A stretch of 64,000 bases of DNA from Mermis nigrescens (lineage: Eukaryota > Nematoda > Enoplea > Mermithida > Mermithidae). The notes under the pieces are model-generated. The model saw only the letters and a list, made by a program, of their open reading frames with translations. It did no database searches and was not told where the DNA came from. Numbering within the stretch: position 1 is the stretch's first letter; the number at the start of each line of letters is the position of its first letter. Position numbers and translations under genes: made by a program. Positions 42,623 through 54,700 of this stretch are shown here, one piece after another. The stretch is taken from NCBI GenBank assembly GCA_036768485.1, contig JAVLUZ010000629.1, positions 248,001-312,000 of the forward strand. Reading direction: 5' to 3'.

Positions 42623-44530
42623 ATCAGTGCAACTGTTTGTATCAGTGCAACTGTTTGGATCAGTGCAACTGTTTGGATCAGTGCAACTGTTTGGATCAGT
42701 GCAACCGTTTGGATCGGTGCAACTGTTTGGATCGGTGCAACCGTTTGGATCGGTGTAACCGTTTGGATCGGTGTAACTGTTTGGATCGGTTGTAACTATT
42801 TGGATCGGTGTAACTATTTGTATCGGTGTAACCATTTGTATCGGTGCAACCATTTGTATCGGTGCAACCATTTGTATCAGTGCAACCATTTGTATCAGTG
42901 CATACCGTTGGTATCAGTGAGACCAGTTGGATGAGTGGACCGTTTGGATCAGTGGGACCAGTTTGGATCAGTGGGACCGTTTGGATCAGTGGGACCGTTT
43001 GGATCGGTGGGACCGTTTGGATCGGTGGGAACCGTTTGGATCGGTGGAGACCGTTTGGATCGGTGGGACCGTTTGGATCGGTGGGACCGTTTGGATCGGT
43101 GGGACCGTTTGGATCGGTGGGACCGTTTGGATCGGTGGGACCGTTTGGATCGGTGGGACCGTTTGGATCGGTGGGACCGTTTGGATCGGTGGGACCGTTT
43201 GGATCGGTGGGACCGTTTGGATCGGTGGGACCGTTTGGATCGGTGGGACCGTTTGGATCGGTGGGACCGTTTGGATCGGTGGGACCGTTTGGATCGGTGG
43301 GACCGTTTGGATCGGTGGGACCGTTTGGATCGGTGGGACCGTTTGGATCGGTGGGACCGTTTGGATCGGTGGGACCGTTTGGATCGGTGGGACCGTTTGG
43401 ATCGGTGGGACCGTTTGGATCGGTGGAGACCGTTTGGATCGGTGGGACCGTTTGGATCGGTGGGACCGTTTGGATCGGTGAGGACCGTTTGGATCGGTGG
43501 GACCGTTTGGATCGGTGGGACCGTTTGGATCGGTGGGACCGTTTGGATCGGTGGGACCGTTTGGATCGGTGGGACCGTTTGGATCGGTGGGACCGTTTGG
43601 ATCGGTGGGACCGTTTGGATCGGTGGGACCGTTTGGATCGGTGGGACCGTTTGGATCGGTGGGACCGTTTGGATCGTTGGGGACCGTTTGGATCGGTGGG
43701 ACCGTTTGGATCTTGTGGGACCATTTGGATCTGGTGGGACCATTTGGATCGTGTGGGACCGTTTGGATCGTGGGACCATTTGGATCTTGTGGGACCATTT
43801 GGATCTGTGGGACCATTTGTGATCGTTGGGGACCATTTGGATCTGTGGGACCATTTGGATCTGTGGGACCGTTTGGATCTGTAGGGACCATTTGGATCGG
43901 TAGGGACCATTTGGATCTGTGGGACCATTTGGATCTTAGGGACCATTTGGATCTTGGTGGGACCATTTGGATCTTGGTGGGACCGTTTGGATCTTGGTGG
44001 GACCGTTTGGATCTTGGTGGGACCATTTGGATCTTGGGGGACCATTTGGATCTGGTGGGACCATTTGGATCTTGGTGGGACCATTTGGATCTTGGTGGGA
44101 CCATTTGGATCTTGGTGGGACCGTTTGGATCTTGGTGGGACCGTTTGGATCTGTGGGACCGTTTGGATCTCGGTGGGACCATTTGGATCTGTGGGACCAT
44201 TTGGATCTTGGTGGGACCATTTGGATCTGGTGGGACCATTTGGATCTGGTGGGACCATTTGGATCTTGGTGGGACCATTTGGATCTTGGTGGGACCATTT
44301 GGATCTTGGTGGGACCGATTTGGATCGGTAGGGACCATTTGGATCGGTAGGGACATTCAGATCAGTAGGGACATTCGGATCTGGGTAGGGACCATTCGGA
44401 TCTGCAGGGACCATTCAGATCAGTAGGAACATTCAGATCAGTAGGAACATTCAGATCAGTAGGAACATTCAGATCAGTAGGAACATTCGGACTCAGTAGG
44501 AACTATTCAGATCAGTAGGAATGTTTTGAT
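42623..44530 (+). repeat. 18-bp satellite, right array (about 105 units)
   Basis: Unit variants change along the array: GATCAGTGCAACTGTTTG (42.63-42.9 kb), a very uniform core of GATCGGTGGGACCGTTTG (about 42.98-43.68 kb), longer 18-20 bp forms with GATCTTGGTGGGACCATTTG (43.7-44.3 kb), then GATCAGTAGGAACATTCA (44.34-44.52 kb). Units that are multiples of 3 with no stops create long frames on both strands (TDPNGP, SVGPFG repeats). I treat these as artefacts. Confidence 0.95.
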
Positions 44531-44920
44531 TTGAGTATGTCCTGGATCAGTAAGACTCTATTTGTAAGGCACTTTGCACCGAATTTCTGCCAGCTTCAAA
44601 GAAATCTTGTGGAAGGGCAAATTTTTAAATCCATAAGCTTTTAATAGGAGTTTTTTGAAACGTTCATTTATATTTCTTAAACATTTTAAGAAAGACTTGA
44701 GTGTTTTCAAGAAATCTTAGAAAATTGGATTCTCTATCTACGAGCTTTGTCTTAGGTTATGAATCCTTACTGTTTAACAGATCATAGAGTTTTAAGTGCA
44801 AAATAATCCAGGCAATACTGAAAACAATGTGAGGTGGTTGGGTATTGAGTGTTTAATTAGTTGAAAACTAAAACAGCAAACTATGAAATTCGCAAAAATA
44901 AACAAACAAAAATCGCTTTA
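44531..44920. other. AT-rich spacer between satellites
   Basis: Unique AT-rich sequence with no gene or repeat that I can support. Confidence 0.4.
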
Positions 44921-44921
44921 T

Positions 44922-45112
44922 CACAGACGATTGTGATGACGATGGTGATTGTCTCCATGGCGAATATTGCGCTTCAAGCTTTGCTGGAGATTGGAGTAGC
45001 TATTGTGCACGCCATTCATTTCATTATGATATTCATTACCATATACTGGTGTAGCTGTTGGTGAGGATGGCATGGGCGCATATGGAGCAGGTAGTGGGAG
45101 AGACAATAGACC
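44922..45112 (-). CDS. terminal exon, Pro/Tyr-rich protein
   Basis: After a TTTATTCAG acceptor (minus strand, near 45113) an open stretch of about 62 codons runs to a TGA at 44922. It starts with SLPLPAPYAPMPSSPTATP, then VYGNEYHNEMNGVH, and ends KRNIRHGDNHHRHHNRL. Composition (P, S, A, Y, with a His-rich end) matches the minus-strand reading of the 39-bp array to its right, so this may be the last exon of that gene. No good donor joins the two, and the opposite strand is also open, so this is inference. Confidence 0.4.
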
Positions 45113-45771
45113 TGAATAAATAATTCACTGATTAAGCTTGAGGGAAAGACAATTAATGTGATATTTAATCCTGAGCACAAATTTGAATTGCAATTTTGAA
45201 TCGATATTATTCATACCAGGTGACAAAAGCATTTGCTTTCGAAATTTTAAAGCCACTGCCTTACAGTTTCTTACTTATTACAGAAAATTCACCACTATTA
45301 ATCTGCAAAGACAATAGTTAGGCTTTCATGACACTCTATAACATTGTTAGTTTTTGGGCAAAGAATTAAAGGCTGTTTATTCCTACCCTTCTCCTGATAC
45401 ATTTACCCAGAACCTCAGAATTTAAGCACTGCCCATGAATGATGCCCAGCCAGAAATATAATAGAGTTTATATGTTGAGGTAAGCTTATTTATTTTGTGG
45501 ATAATAATATACATTTGGAGGTTTCATTTTTTTAAATTTTACTCATTAATGCTATTTGATGATGTTCTGAAAGCAGATCATGGATCATTAGTTTATTATT
45601 AATACAGTATTTATGTGGTGTTTTGCTCAAAATTATTGTTAAGCTTTTGTTTAAAAATAATTCTATACACAGAAGAGGGCAATAAAACAACCACTTTAAG
45701 CATAATGGAAAAATCATCAGAGAAAGAGCTTTTAACTCATCAAGGAAATTACAGGTTCCACTGACTTTCAG
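45113..45771. other. intron-like spacer left of the array
   Basis: AT-rich. A minus frame (45795-45532, 87 codons) and short plus frames have no recognised content. It ends at a plus-strand acceptor-like CTGACTTTCAG (45761-45771). Confidence 0.35.
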
Positions 45772-48700
45772 CAAATCTATGCTACTGAAAAGCATGTGGC
45801 ACTCAATGAAGTTAGGTCACAGATGCCAGTAGGGGTGGTAACTGTGGAGGAGATGGCAGCTCCTCCACCATATGACGCTGGTAGAGCAGATGGGGCAGCT
45901 TCCTCCTCCATATGAGACACTGATGGAGCAGATGGGGCAGAACCTCTGCCATATGACATTGCAGCTGGAGCAGATGGGGCGAACCGCTACCTGACACGAT
46001 GGCGCAGATGAAGCAGAACTCTACCATATGTTGTGCAGCTGACCAGGATGGGGCAGCTCCTCCTGTATGACACTGATGGGTTAGATGCAGAACTCTGCCA
46101 TGACATTGATGGGAGCAGATGGGGCAGGAAGCTCTGCCATATGACACTGATGGAGCAGATGGGGCAGGAACCTCTACCATATGTTGCAGCTGAGCAGATG
46201 GGGCAGCTCCTCCTCTGTATGACACTGATGGAGCAGCAGATGGGGCAGAACCTCCGCCATATGACACTGATGGGGCAGATGGGGCAGAACTCTCCTGCTG
46301 ACCATGACATTGGCTGGACCAGATGGGGCAGCTCCCTCCCTCCGTATGACACTGATGGAGCAGATGGGGCAGAACCTCAAGCCATGATGGTGCAGGACTG
46401 GAGCAGATGGGGCAGCTCCTCCCATATGACACTGATGGAGCAGATGGGGCAGAACCTCCACCATATGTTGCAGCTGGACCAGATGGGGCAGCTCCTCCTC
46501 CGTATGACACTGATGGAGCAGATGGGGCAGAACCTCCGCCATATGACACTGATGGAGCAGATGGGGGCTCCTCCTCCACATGACACTGATGGAGCAGATG
46601 GGGCAGAACCTCCTCCATATGACATTGATGGAGCAGATGGGGCAGAACCCTCTGCCATATGACACTGATGGAGCAGATGGGGCTGAGCCTCTACCATAGT
46701 GTTGCAGCTGGGAGCAGATGGGGCAGCTCCTCCTCCGTATGACACTGATGGAGCAGATGGGGCAGAACCTCCAGCATATGTTGCAGTGATGGAGCAGATG
46801 GGGCAGAACCTCCGCCATATGACACTGATGGAGCAGATGGGGCAGACTCCTCCTACCATGACACTGATGGAGCAGATGGGGCAGCTCCTCCTCCATATGA
46901 CACTGATGGAGAGATGGGGGCAGAACCTCTACCATATGTTGCAGCTGGACCAGATGGGGGCAGCTCCTCCACCGTATGACACTGATGGAGCAGATGGGGC
47001 AGCTCCTCCTCCATAGGACATTGATGGAGCAGATGGGGCAGAACCCTCTGACATATGACACTGATGGAGCAGATGGACCAGAACCTCCACCATATGTTGC
47101 AGCTGGAGCAGATGGGGCATCCTCCTCCGTATGACACTGATGAAGCAGATGGGGCAGAACCTCCGCCATATGACATTGATGGAGCAGATGGGGCAGAACC
47201 TCTGCCATATGACACTGATGGAGCAGATGGGGCAGAACCTCCTCCGTATGACACTGATGAAGCAGATGGGCAGAACCTCCGCCATATGACACTGATGGAA
47301 GCAGATGGGGCAGAACCCTCCACCATATGTTGCAGCAGGAGCAGATGGGGCAGCTCCTCCTCCATATGACACTGATGGAGAAGATGGGGCAGAACCTCCA
47401 CCATATGACATGTAGGACCCCTCCAGTGACATTGATGAGCAGATGGGGCAGAACCTCCTGCCATATGACACTGATGGAGCAGATGGGGCAGAACCTCCTA
47501 CCATATGTTGCAGCTGGAGCAGATGGGGCAGCTCCTCCTCCATATGACACTGATGGAGAAGATGGGGCAGAACCTCCACCATATGTTGCAGCTAGGAGCA
47601 GATGGGGCAGCTCCTCCTCCATATGACACTGATGGAGCAGATGGAGCAGATACCTCTTGCCATATGACACTGATGGAGCAGATGGGGCAGCTCCCTCCTC
47701 CATATGACACTGATGGAGCAGATGGGGCAGAACCTACCACCATATGTTGCAGCTGGAGCAGATGGGGCAGCTCCTCCTCCATATGACACTGATGGAGCAG
47801 ATGGGGCAGAACCTCTGACCATATGTTGCAGCTGAGCAGATGGGGCAGCTCCTCCTCCATATGCACTGATGGAGAAGATGGGGCAGAACCTCTACCATAT
47901 GTTGCAGCTGGAGCAGATGGGGCAGCTCCTCCTCCATATGACACTGATGGAGCAGATGGGGCAGAACCTCCTCCATATGACACTGATGGAGCAGATGGGG
48001 CAGAACCTCTCCATATGTTGCAGTCTGGAGCAGATGGGGCAGCTCCTCCTCCGTATGACACTGATGGAGCAGATGGGGCAGAACCTCTGCCATATGTCGC
48101 TGATGGAGCAGATGGGGCAGCTCCTCCTCCATATGACACTGATGGAGCAGATGGGGCAGAACCTCCACCATATGTTGCAGCTGGACCAGATGGGGCAGCT
48201 CCTCCTCCGTATGACACTGATGGAGCAGATGGGGCAGAACCTCCGCCATATGACATGATGAGCAGATGGCGATGGAGCAGATGGGGCAGAATCCTCCTGC
48301 CATATGACACTGATGGAGCAGATGGGGCAGCTCCTCCTCCATATGAGCACTGATGGGGCAGCTCCCCTATGCAGTGGAGCAGATGGGGCAGAACCTCCAC
48401 CATATGTTACATGATGGAGCAGATGGGGCAGCTCCTCCTCCATATGACACTGATGGAGCAGATGGGGCAGAACCTCCACCATATGTTGCAGCTGGAGCAG
48501 ATGGGGCAGCTCCTCCTCCATATGACACTGATGGAGAAGATGGGGCAGAACCTCTACCATATGTTGCAGCTGGAGCAGATGGGGCAGCTCCTCCTCCATA
48601 TGACACTGATGGAGCAGATGGGGCAGAACCTCCGCCATATGACATTGATGGAGCAGATGGGGCAGCACCTCCTCCATATGACACTGATGGAGCAGATGGG

Positions 48701-51700
48701 GCAGAACCTCCACCATATGTTGCAGCTGGAGCAGATGGGGCAGCTCCTCCTCCATATGACACTGATGGAGCAGATGGGGCAGAACCTCTACCATATGTTG
48801 CAGCTGGAGCAGATGGGGCAGCTCCTCCTCCATATGACACTGATGGAGCAGATGGGGCAGAACCTCTGCCATATGACATTGATGGAGCAGATGGGGCAGC
48901 TCCTCCTCCATATGACACTGATGGAGCAGATGGGGCAGAACCTCTACCATATGTTGCAGCTGGAGCAGATGGGGCAGCTCCTCCTCCATATGACACTGAT
49001 GGAGAAGATGGGGCAGAACCTCTACCATATGTTGCAGCTGGAGCAGATGGGGCAGCTCCTCCTCCGTATGACACTGATGGAGCAGATGGGGCAGAACCTC
49101 CGCCATATGACACTGATGGAGCAGATGGGGCAGAACCTCCGCCATATGACACTGATGGAGCAGATGGGGCAGCTCCTCCTCCATATGACACTGATGGAGC
49201 AGATGGGGCAGAACCTCCACCATATGTTGCAGCTGGAGCAGATGGGGCAGCTCCTCCTCCATATGACACTGATGGAGCAGATGGGGCAGAACCTCCGCCA
49301 TATGACACTGATGGAGCAGATGGGGCAGAACCTCCACCATATGTTGCAGTTGGAGCAGATGGGGCAGCTCCTCCTCCATATGACACTGATGGAGCAGATG
49401 GGGCAGAACCTCTGCCATATGACATTGATGGAGCAGATGGGGCAGCACCTCCTCCATATGACACTGATGGAGCAGATGGGGCAGAACCTCCACCATATGT
49501 TGCAGCTGGAGCAGATGGGGCAGCTCCTCCTCCATATGACACTGATGGAGCAGATGGGGCAGAACCTCCGCCATATGACACTGATGGAGCAGATGGGGCA
49601 GAACCTCCACCATATGTTGCAGATGGAGCAGATGGGGCAGCTCCTCCTCCATATGACACTGATGGAGCAGATGGGGCAGAACCTCCACCATATGACATTG
49701 CATGGAGCAGATGGGGCAGCTCCTCCTCCATATGACACTGATGGAGCAGATGGGGCAGAACCTCTACCATATGTTGCAGTTGGAGCAGATGGGGCAGCTC
49801 CTCCTCCATATGACACTGATGGAGAAGATGGGGCAGAACCTCTACCATATGTTGCAGCTGGACCAGATGGGGCAGCTCCTCCTCCGTATGACACTGATGG
49901 AGCAGATGGGGCAGAACCTCCGCCATATGACACTGATGGAGCAGATGGGGCAGAACCTCCGCCATATGACACTGATGGAGCAGATGGGGCAGCTCCTCCT
50001 CCATATGACACTGATGGAGCAGATGGGGCAGAACCTCCACCATATGTTGCAGTTGGAGCAGATGGGGCAGCTCCTCCTCCATATGACACTGATGGAGCAG
50101 ATGGGGCAGAACCTCTACCATATGTTGCAGCTGGAGCAGATGGGGCAGCTCCTCCTCCGTATGACACTGATGGAGCAGATGGGGCAGAACCTCTGCCATA
50201 TGACACTGATGGAGCAGATGGGGCAGCTCCTCCTCCGTATGACACTGATGGAGCAGATGGGGCAGAACCTCCACCATATGTTGCAGCTGGAGCAGATGGG
50301 GCAGCTCCTCCTCCATATGACACTGATGGAGCAGATGGGGCAGAACCTCTACCATATGTTACAGATGGAGCAGATGGGGCAGAACCTCCTCCATATGACA
50401 CTGATGGAGCAGATGGGGCAGAACCTCCTGCCATATGACACTGATGGAGCAGATGGGGCAGAACCTCCTACCATATGACACTGCAGTGGAGCAGATGGGG
50501 CAGCTCCTCCTCCATATGACACTGATGGAGCAGATGGGGCAGAACCTCTGCCATATGACACTGATGGAGCAGATGGGGCAGAACCTCCACCATATGTTGC
50601 AGATGGAGCAGATGGGGCAGCTCCTCCTCCATATGACACTGATGGAGAAGATGGGGCAGAACCTCTACCATATGTTGCAGCTGGACCAGATGGGGCAGCT
50701 CCTCCTCCGTATGACACTGATGGAGCAGATGGGGCAGAACCTCCGCCATATGACACTGATGGAGCAGATGGGGCAGAACCTCCGCCATATGACACTGATG
50801 GAGCAGATGGGGCAGCTCCTCCTCCATATGACACTGATGGAGCAGATGGGGCAGAACCTCTACCATATGTTGCAGCTGGAGCAGATGGGGCAGCTCCTCC
50901 TCCATATGACACTGATGGAGCAGATGGGGCAGAACCTCCACCATATGTTGCAGCTGGAGCAGATGGGGCAGCTCCTCCTCCATATGACACTGATGGAGCA
51001 GATGGGGCAGAACCTCCGCCATATGACACTGATGGAGCAGATGGGGCAGAACCTCCTCCATATGACACTGATGGAGCAGATGGGGCAGAACCTCTGCCAT
51101 ATGACACTGATGGAGCAGATGGGGCAGAACCTCTACCATATGTTGCAGCTGGAGCAGATGGGGCAGCTCCTCCTCCATATGACACTGATGGAGAAGATGG
51201 GGCAGAACCTCTACCATATGTTGCAGCTGGACCAGATGGGGCAGCTCCTCCTCCGTATGACACTGATGGAGCAGATGGGGCAGAACCTCCGCCATATGAC
51301 ACTGATGGAGCAGATGGGGCAGAACCTCCGCCATATGACACTGATGGAGCAGATGGGGCAGCTCCTCCTCCATATGACACTGATGGAGCAGATGGGGCAG
51401 AACCTCCACCATATGTTGCAGTTGGAGCAGATGGGGCAGCTCCTCCTCCATATGACACTGATGGAGCAGATGGGGCAGAACCTCTACCATATGTTGCAGC
51501 TGGAGCAGATGGGGCAGCTCCTCCTCCATATGACACTGATGGAGCAGATGGGGCAGAACCTCCGCCATATGACACTGATGGAGCAGATGGGGCAGAACCT
51601 CTGCCATATGACACTGATGGAGCAGATGGGGCAGAACCTCTACCATATGTTGCAGCTGGAGCAGATGGGGCAGCTCCTCCTCCATATGACACTGATGGAG

Positions 51701-54700
51701 CAGATGGGGCAGAACCTCTACCATATGACATTGCAGCTGGAGCAGATGGGGCAGCTCCTCCTCCGTATGACACTGATGGAGCAGATGGGGCAGAACCTCT
51801 GCCATATGACACTGATGGAGCAGATGGGGCAGCTCCTCCTCCGTATGACACTGATGGAGCAGATGGGGCAGAACCTCTACCATATGTTGCAGCTGGAGCA
51901 GATGGGGCAGCTCCTCCTCCATATGACACTGATGGAGCAGATGGGGCAGAACCTCCGCCATATGACACTGATGGAGCAGATGGGGCAGAACCTCTACCAT
52001 ATGACATTGCAGCTGGAGCAGATGGGGCAGCTCCTCCTCCATATGACACTGATGGAGCAGATGGGGCAGAACCTCTACCATATGTTGCAGCTGGAGCAGA
52101 TGGGGCAGCTCCTCCTCCGTATGACACTGATGGAGCAGATGGGGCAGAACCTCCGCCATATGACACTGATGGAGCAGATGGGGCAGAACCTCCGCCATAT
52201 GACACTGATGGAGCAGATGGGGCAGCTCCTCCTCCGTATGACACTGATGGAGCAGATGGGGCAGAACCTCTACCATATGTTGCAGCTGGACCAGATGGGG
52301 CAGCTCCTCCTCCGTATGACACTGATGGAGCAGATGGGGCAGAACCTCCGCCATATGACACTGATGGAGCAGATGGGGCAGAACCTCTGCCATATGACAC
52401 TGATGGAGCAGATGGGGCAGCTCCTCCTCCATATGACACTGATGGAGCAGATGGGGCAGAACCTCCGCCATATGACACTGATGGAGCAGATGGGGCAGAA
52501 CCTCCTGCCATATGACACTGATGGAGCAGATGGGGCAGAACCTCTACCATATGTTGCAGCTGGAGCAGATGGGGCAGCTCCTCCTCCATATGACACTGAT
52601 GGAGCAGATGGGGCAGAACCTCTACCATATGTTGCAGCTGGAGCAGATGGGGCAGCTCCTCCTCCATATGACACTGATGGAGCAGATGGGGCAGAACCTC
52701 TACCATATGTTGCAGCTGGAGCAGATGGGGCAGCTCCTCCTCCGTATGACACTGATGGAGCAGATGGGGCAGAACCTCCGCCATATGACACTGATGGAGC
52801 AGATGGGGCAGCTCCTCCTCCATATGACACTGATGGAGCAGATGGGGCAGAACCTCCGCCATATGACACTGATGGAGCAGATGGGGCAGAACCTCCACCA
52901 TATGTTGCAGTTGGAGCAGATGGGGCAGCTCCTCCTCCATATGACACTGATGGAGAAGATGGGGCAGAACCTCTACCATATGTTGCAGCTGGACCAGATG
53001 GGGCAGCTCCTCCTCCGTATGACACTGATGGAGCAGATGGGGCAGAACCTCCGCCATATGACACTGATGGAGCAGATGGGGCAGAACCTCCGCCATATGA
53101 CACTGATGGAGCAGATGGGGCAGCTCCTCCTCCATATGACACTGATGGAGCAGATGGGGCAGAACCTCCGCCATATGACACTGATGGAGCAGATGGGGCA
53201 GAACCTCTACCATATGTTGCAGCTGGAGCAGATGGGGCAGCTCCTCCTCCATATGACACTGATGGAGCAGATGGGGCAGAACCTCCACCATATGACATTG
53301 CAGCTGGAGCAGATGGGGCAGCTCCTCCTCCGTATGACACTGATGGAGCAGATGGGGCAGAACCTCCTCCATATGACACTGATGGAGCAGATGGGGCAGA
53401 ACCTCCGCCATATGACATTGATGGAGCAGATGGGGCAGCTCCTCCTCCATATGACACTGATGGAGCAGATGGGGCAGAACCTCCACCATATGTTGCAGCT
53501 GGAGCAGATGGGGCAGCTCCTCCTCCATATGACACTGATGGAGCAGATGGGGCAGAACCTCCGCCATATGACACTGATGGAGCAGATGGGGCAGAACCTC
53601 CGCCATATGACACTGATGGAGCAGATGGGGCAGCTCCTCCTCCATATGACACTGATGGAGCAGATGGGGCAGAACCTCCGCCATATGACACTGATGGAGC
53701 AGATGGGGCAGAACCTCCACCATATGTTGCAGCTGGAGCAGATGGGGCAGCTCCTCCTCCATATGACACTGATGGAGCAGATGGGGCAGAACCTCCGCCA
53801 TATGACATTGATGGAGCAGATGGGGCAGAACCTCCTCCATATGACACTGATGGAGCAGATGGGGCAGAACCTCCGCCATATGACACTGATGGAGCAGATG
53901 GGGCAGCTCCTCCTCCATATGACACTGATGGAGCAGATGGGGCAGAACCTCCTGCCATATGACACTGATGGAGCAGATGGGGCAGAACCTCCGCCATATG
54001 ACACTGATGGAGCAGATGGGGCAGAACCTCCACCATATGACACTGATGGAGCAGATGGGGCAGCTCCTCCTCCATATGACACTGATGGAGCAGATGGGGC
54101 AGAACCTCTACCATATGTTGCAGCTGGAGCAGATGGGGCAGCTCCTCCTCCGTATGACACTGATGGAGCAGATGGGGCAGAACCTCCGCCATATGACACT
54201 GATGGAGCAGATGGGGCAGAACCTCCGCCATATGACACTGATGGAGCAGATGGGGCAGCTCCTCCTCCATATGACACTGATGGAGCAGATGGGGCAGAAC
54301 CTCCACCATATGTTGCAGCTGGACCAGATGGGGCAGCTCCTCCTCCATATGACACTGATGGAGCAGATGGGGCAGAACCTCCGCCATATGACACTGATGG
54401 AGCAGATGGGGCAGAACCTCTGCCATATGACATTGATGGAGCAGATGGGGCAGCTCCTCCTCCGTATGACACTGATGGAGCAGATGGGGCAGAACCTCCA
54501 CCATATGTTGCAGTTGGAGCAGATGGGGCAGCTCCTCCTCCATATGACACTGATGGAGCAGATGGGGCAGAACCTCCTGCCATATGACACTGATGGAGCA
54601 GATGGGGCAGAACCTCTACCATATGCATTGCAGCTGGAGCAGATGGGGCAGATCCTCCTCCATATGACACTGATGGAGCAGATGGGGCAGAACCTCCGCC

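Noticed and set aside
42696..44426. Long ORFs (up to 572 codons) on both strands in the 18-bp array
   Set aside because: They are products of a stop-free repeat whose length is a multiple of 3. Overlapping long frames exist on both strands, there are no starts, domains or splice sites, and the array is split by the mobile element.
44861..45064. Plus-strand 67-codon hydrophobic ORF
   Set aside because: It is antisense to the better-supported minus exon, which has an acceptor and a protein-like composition. The hydrophobic look comes from reading His codons backwards.
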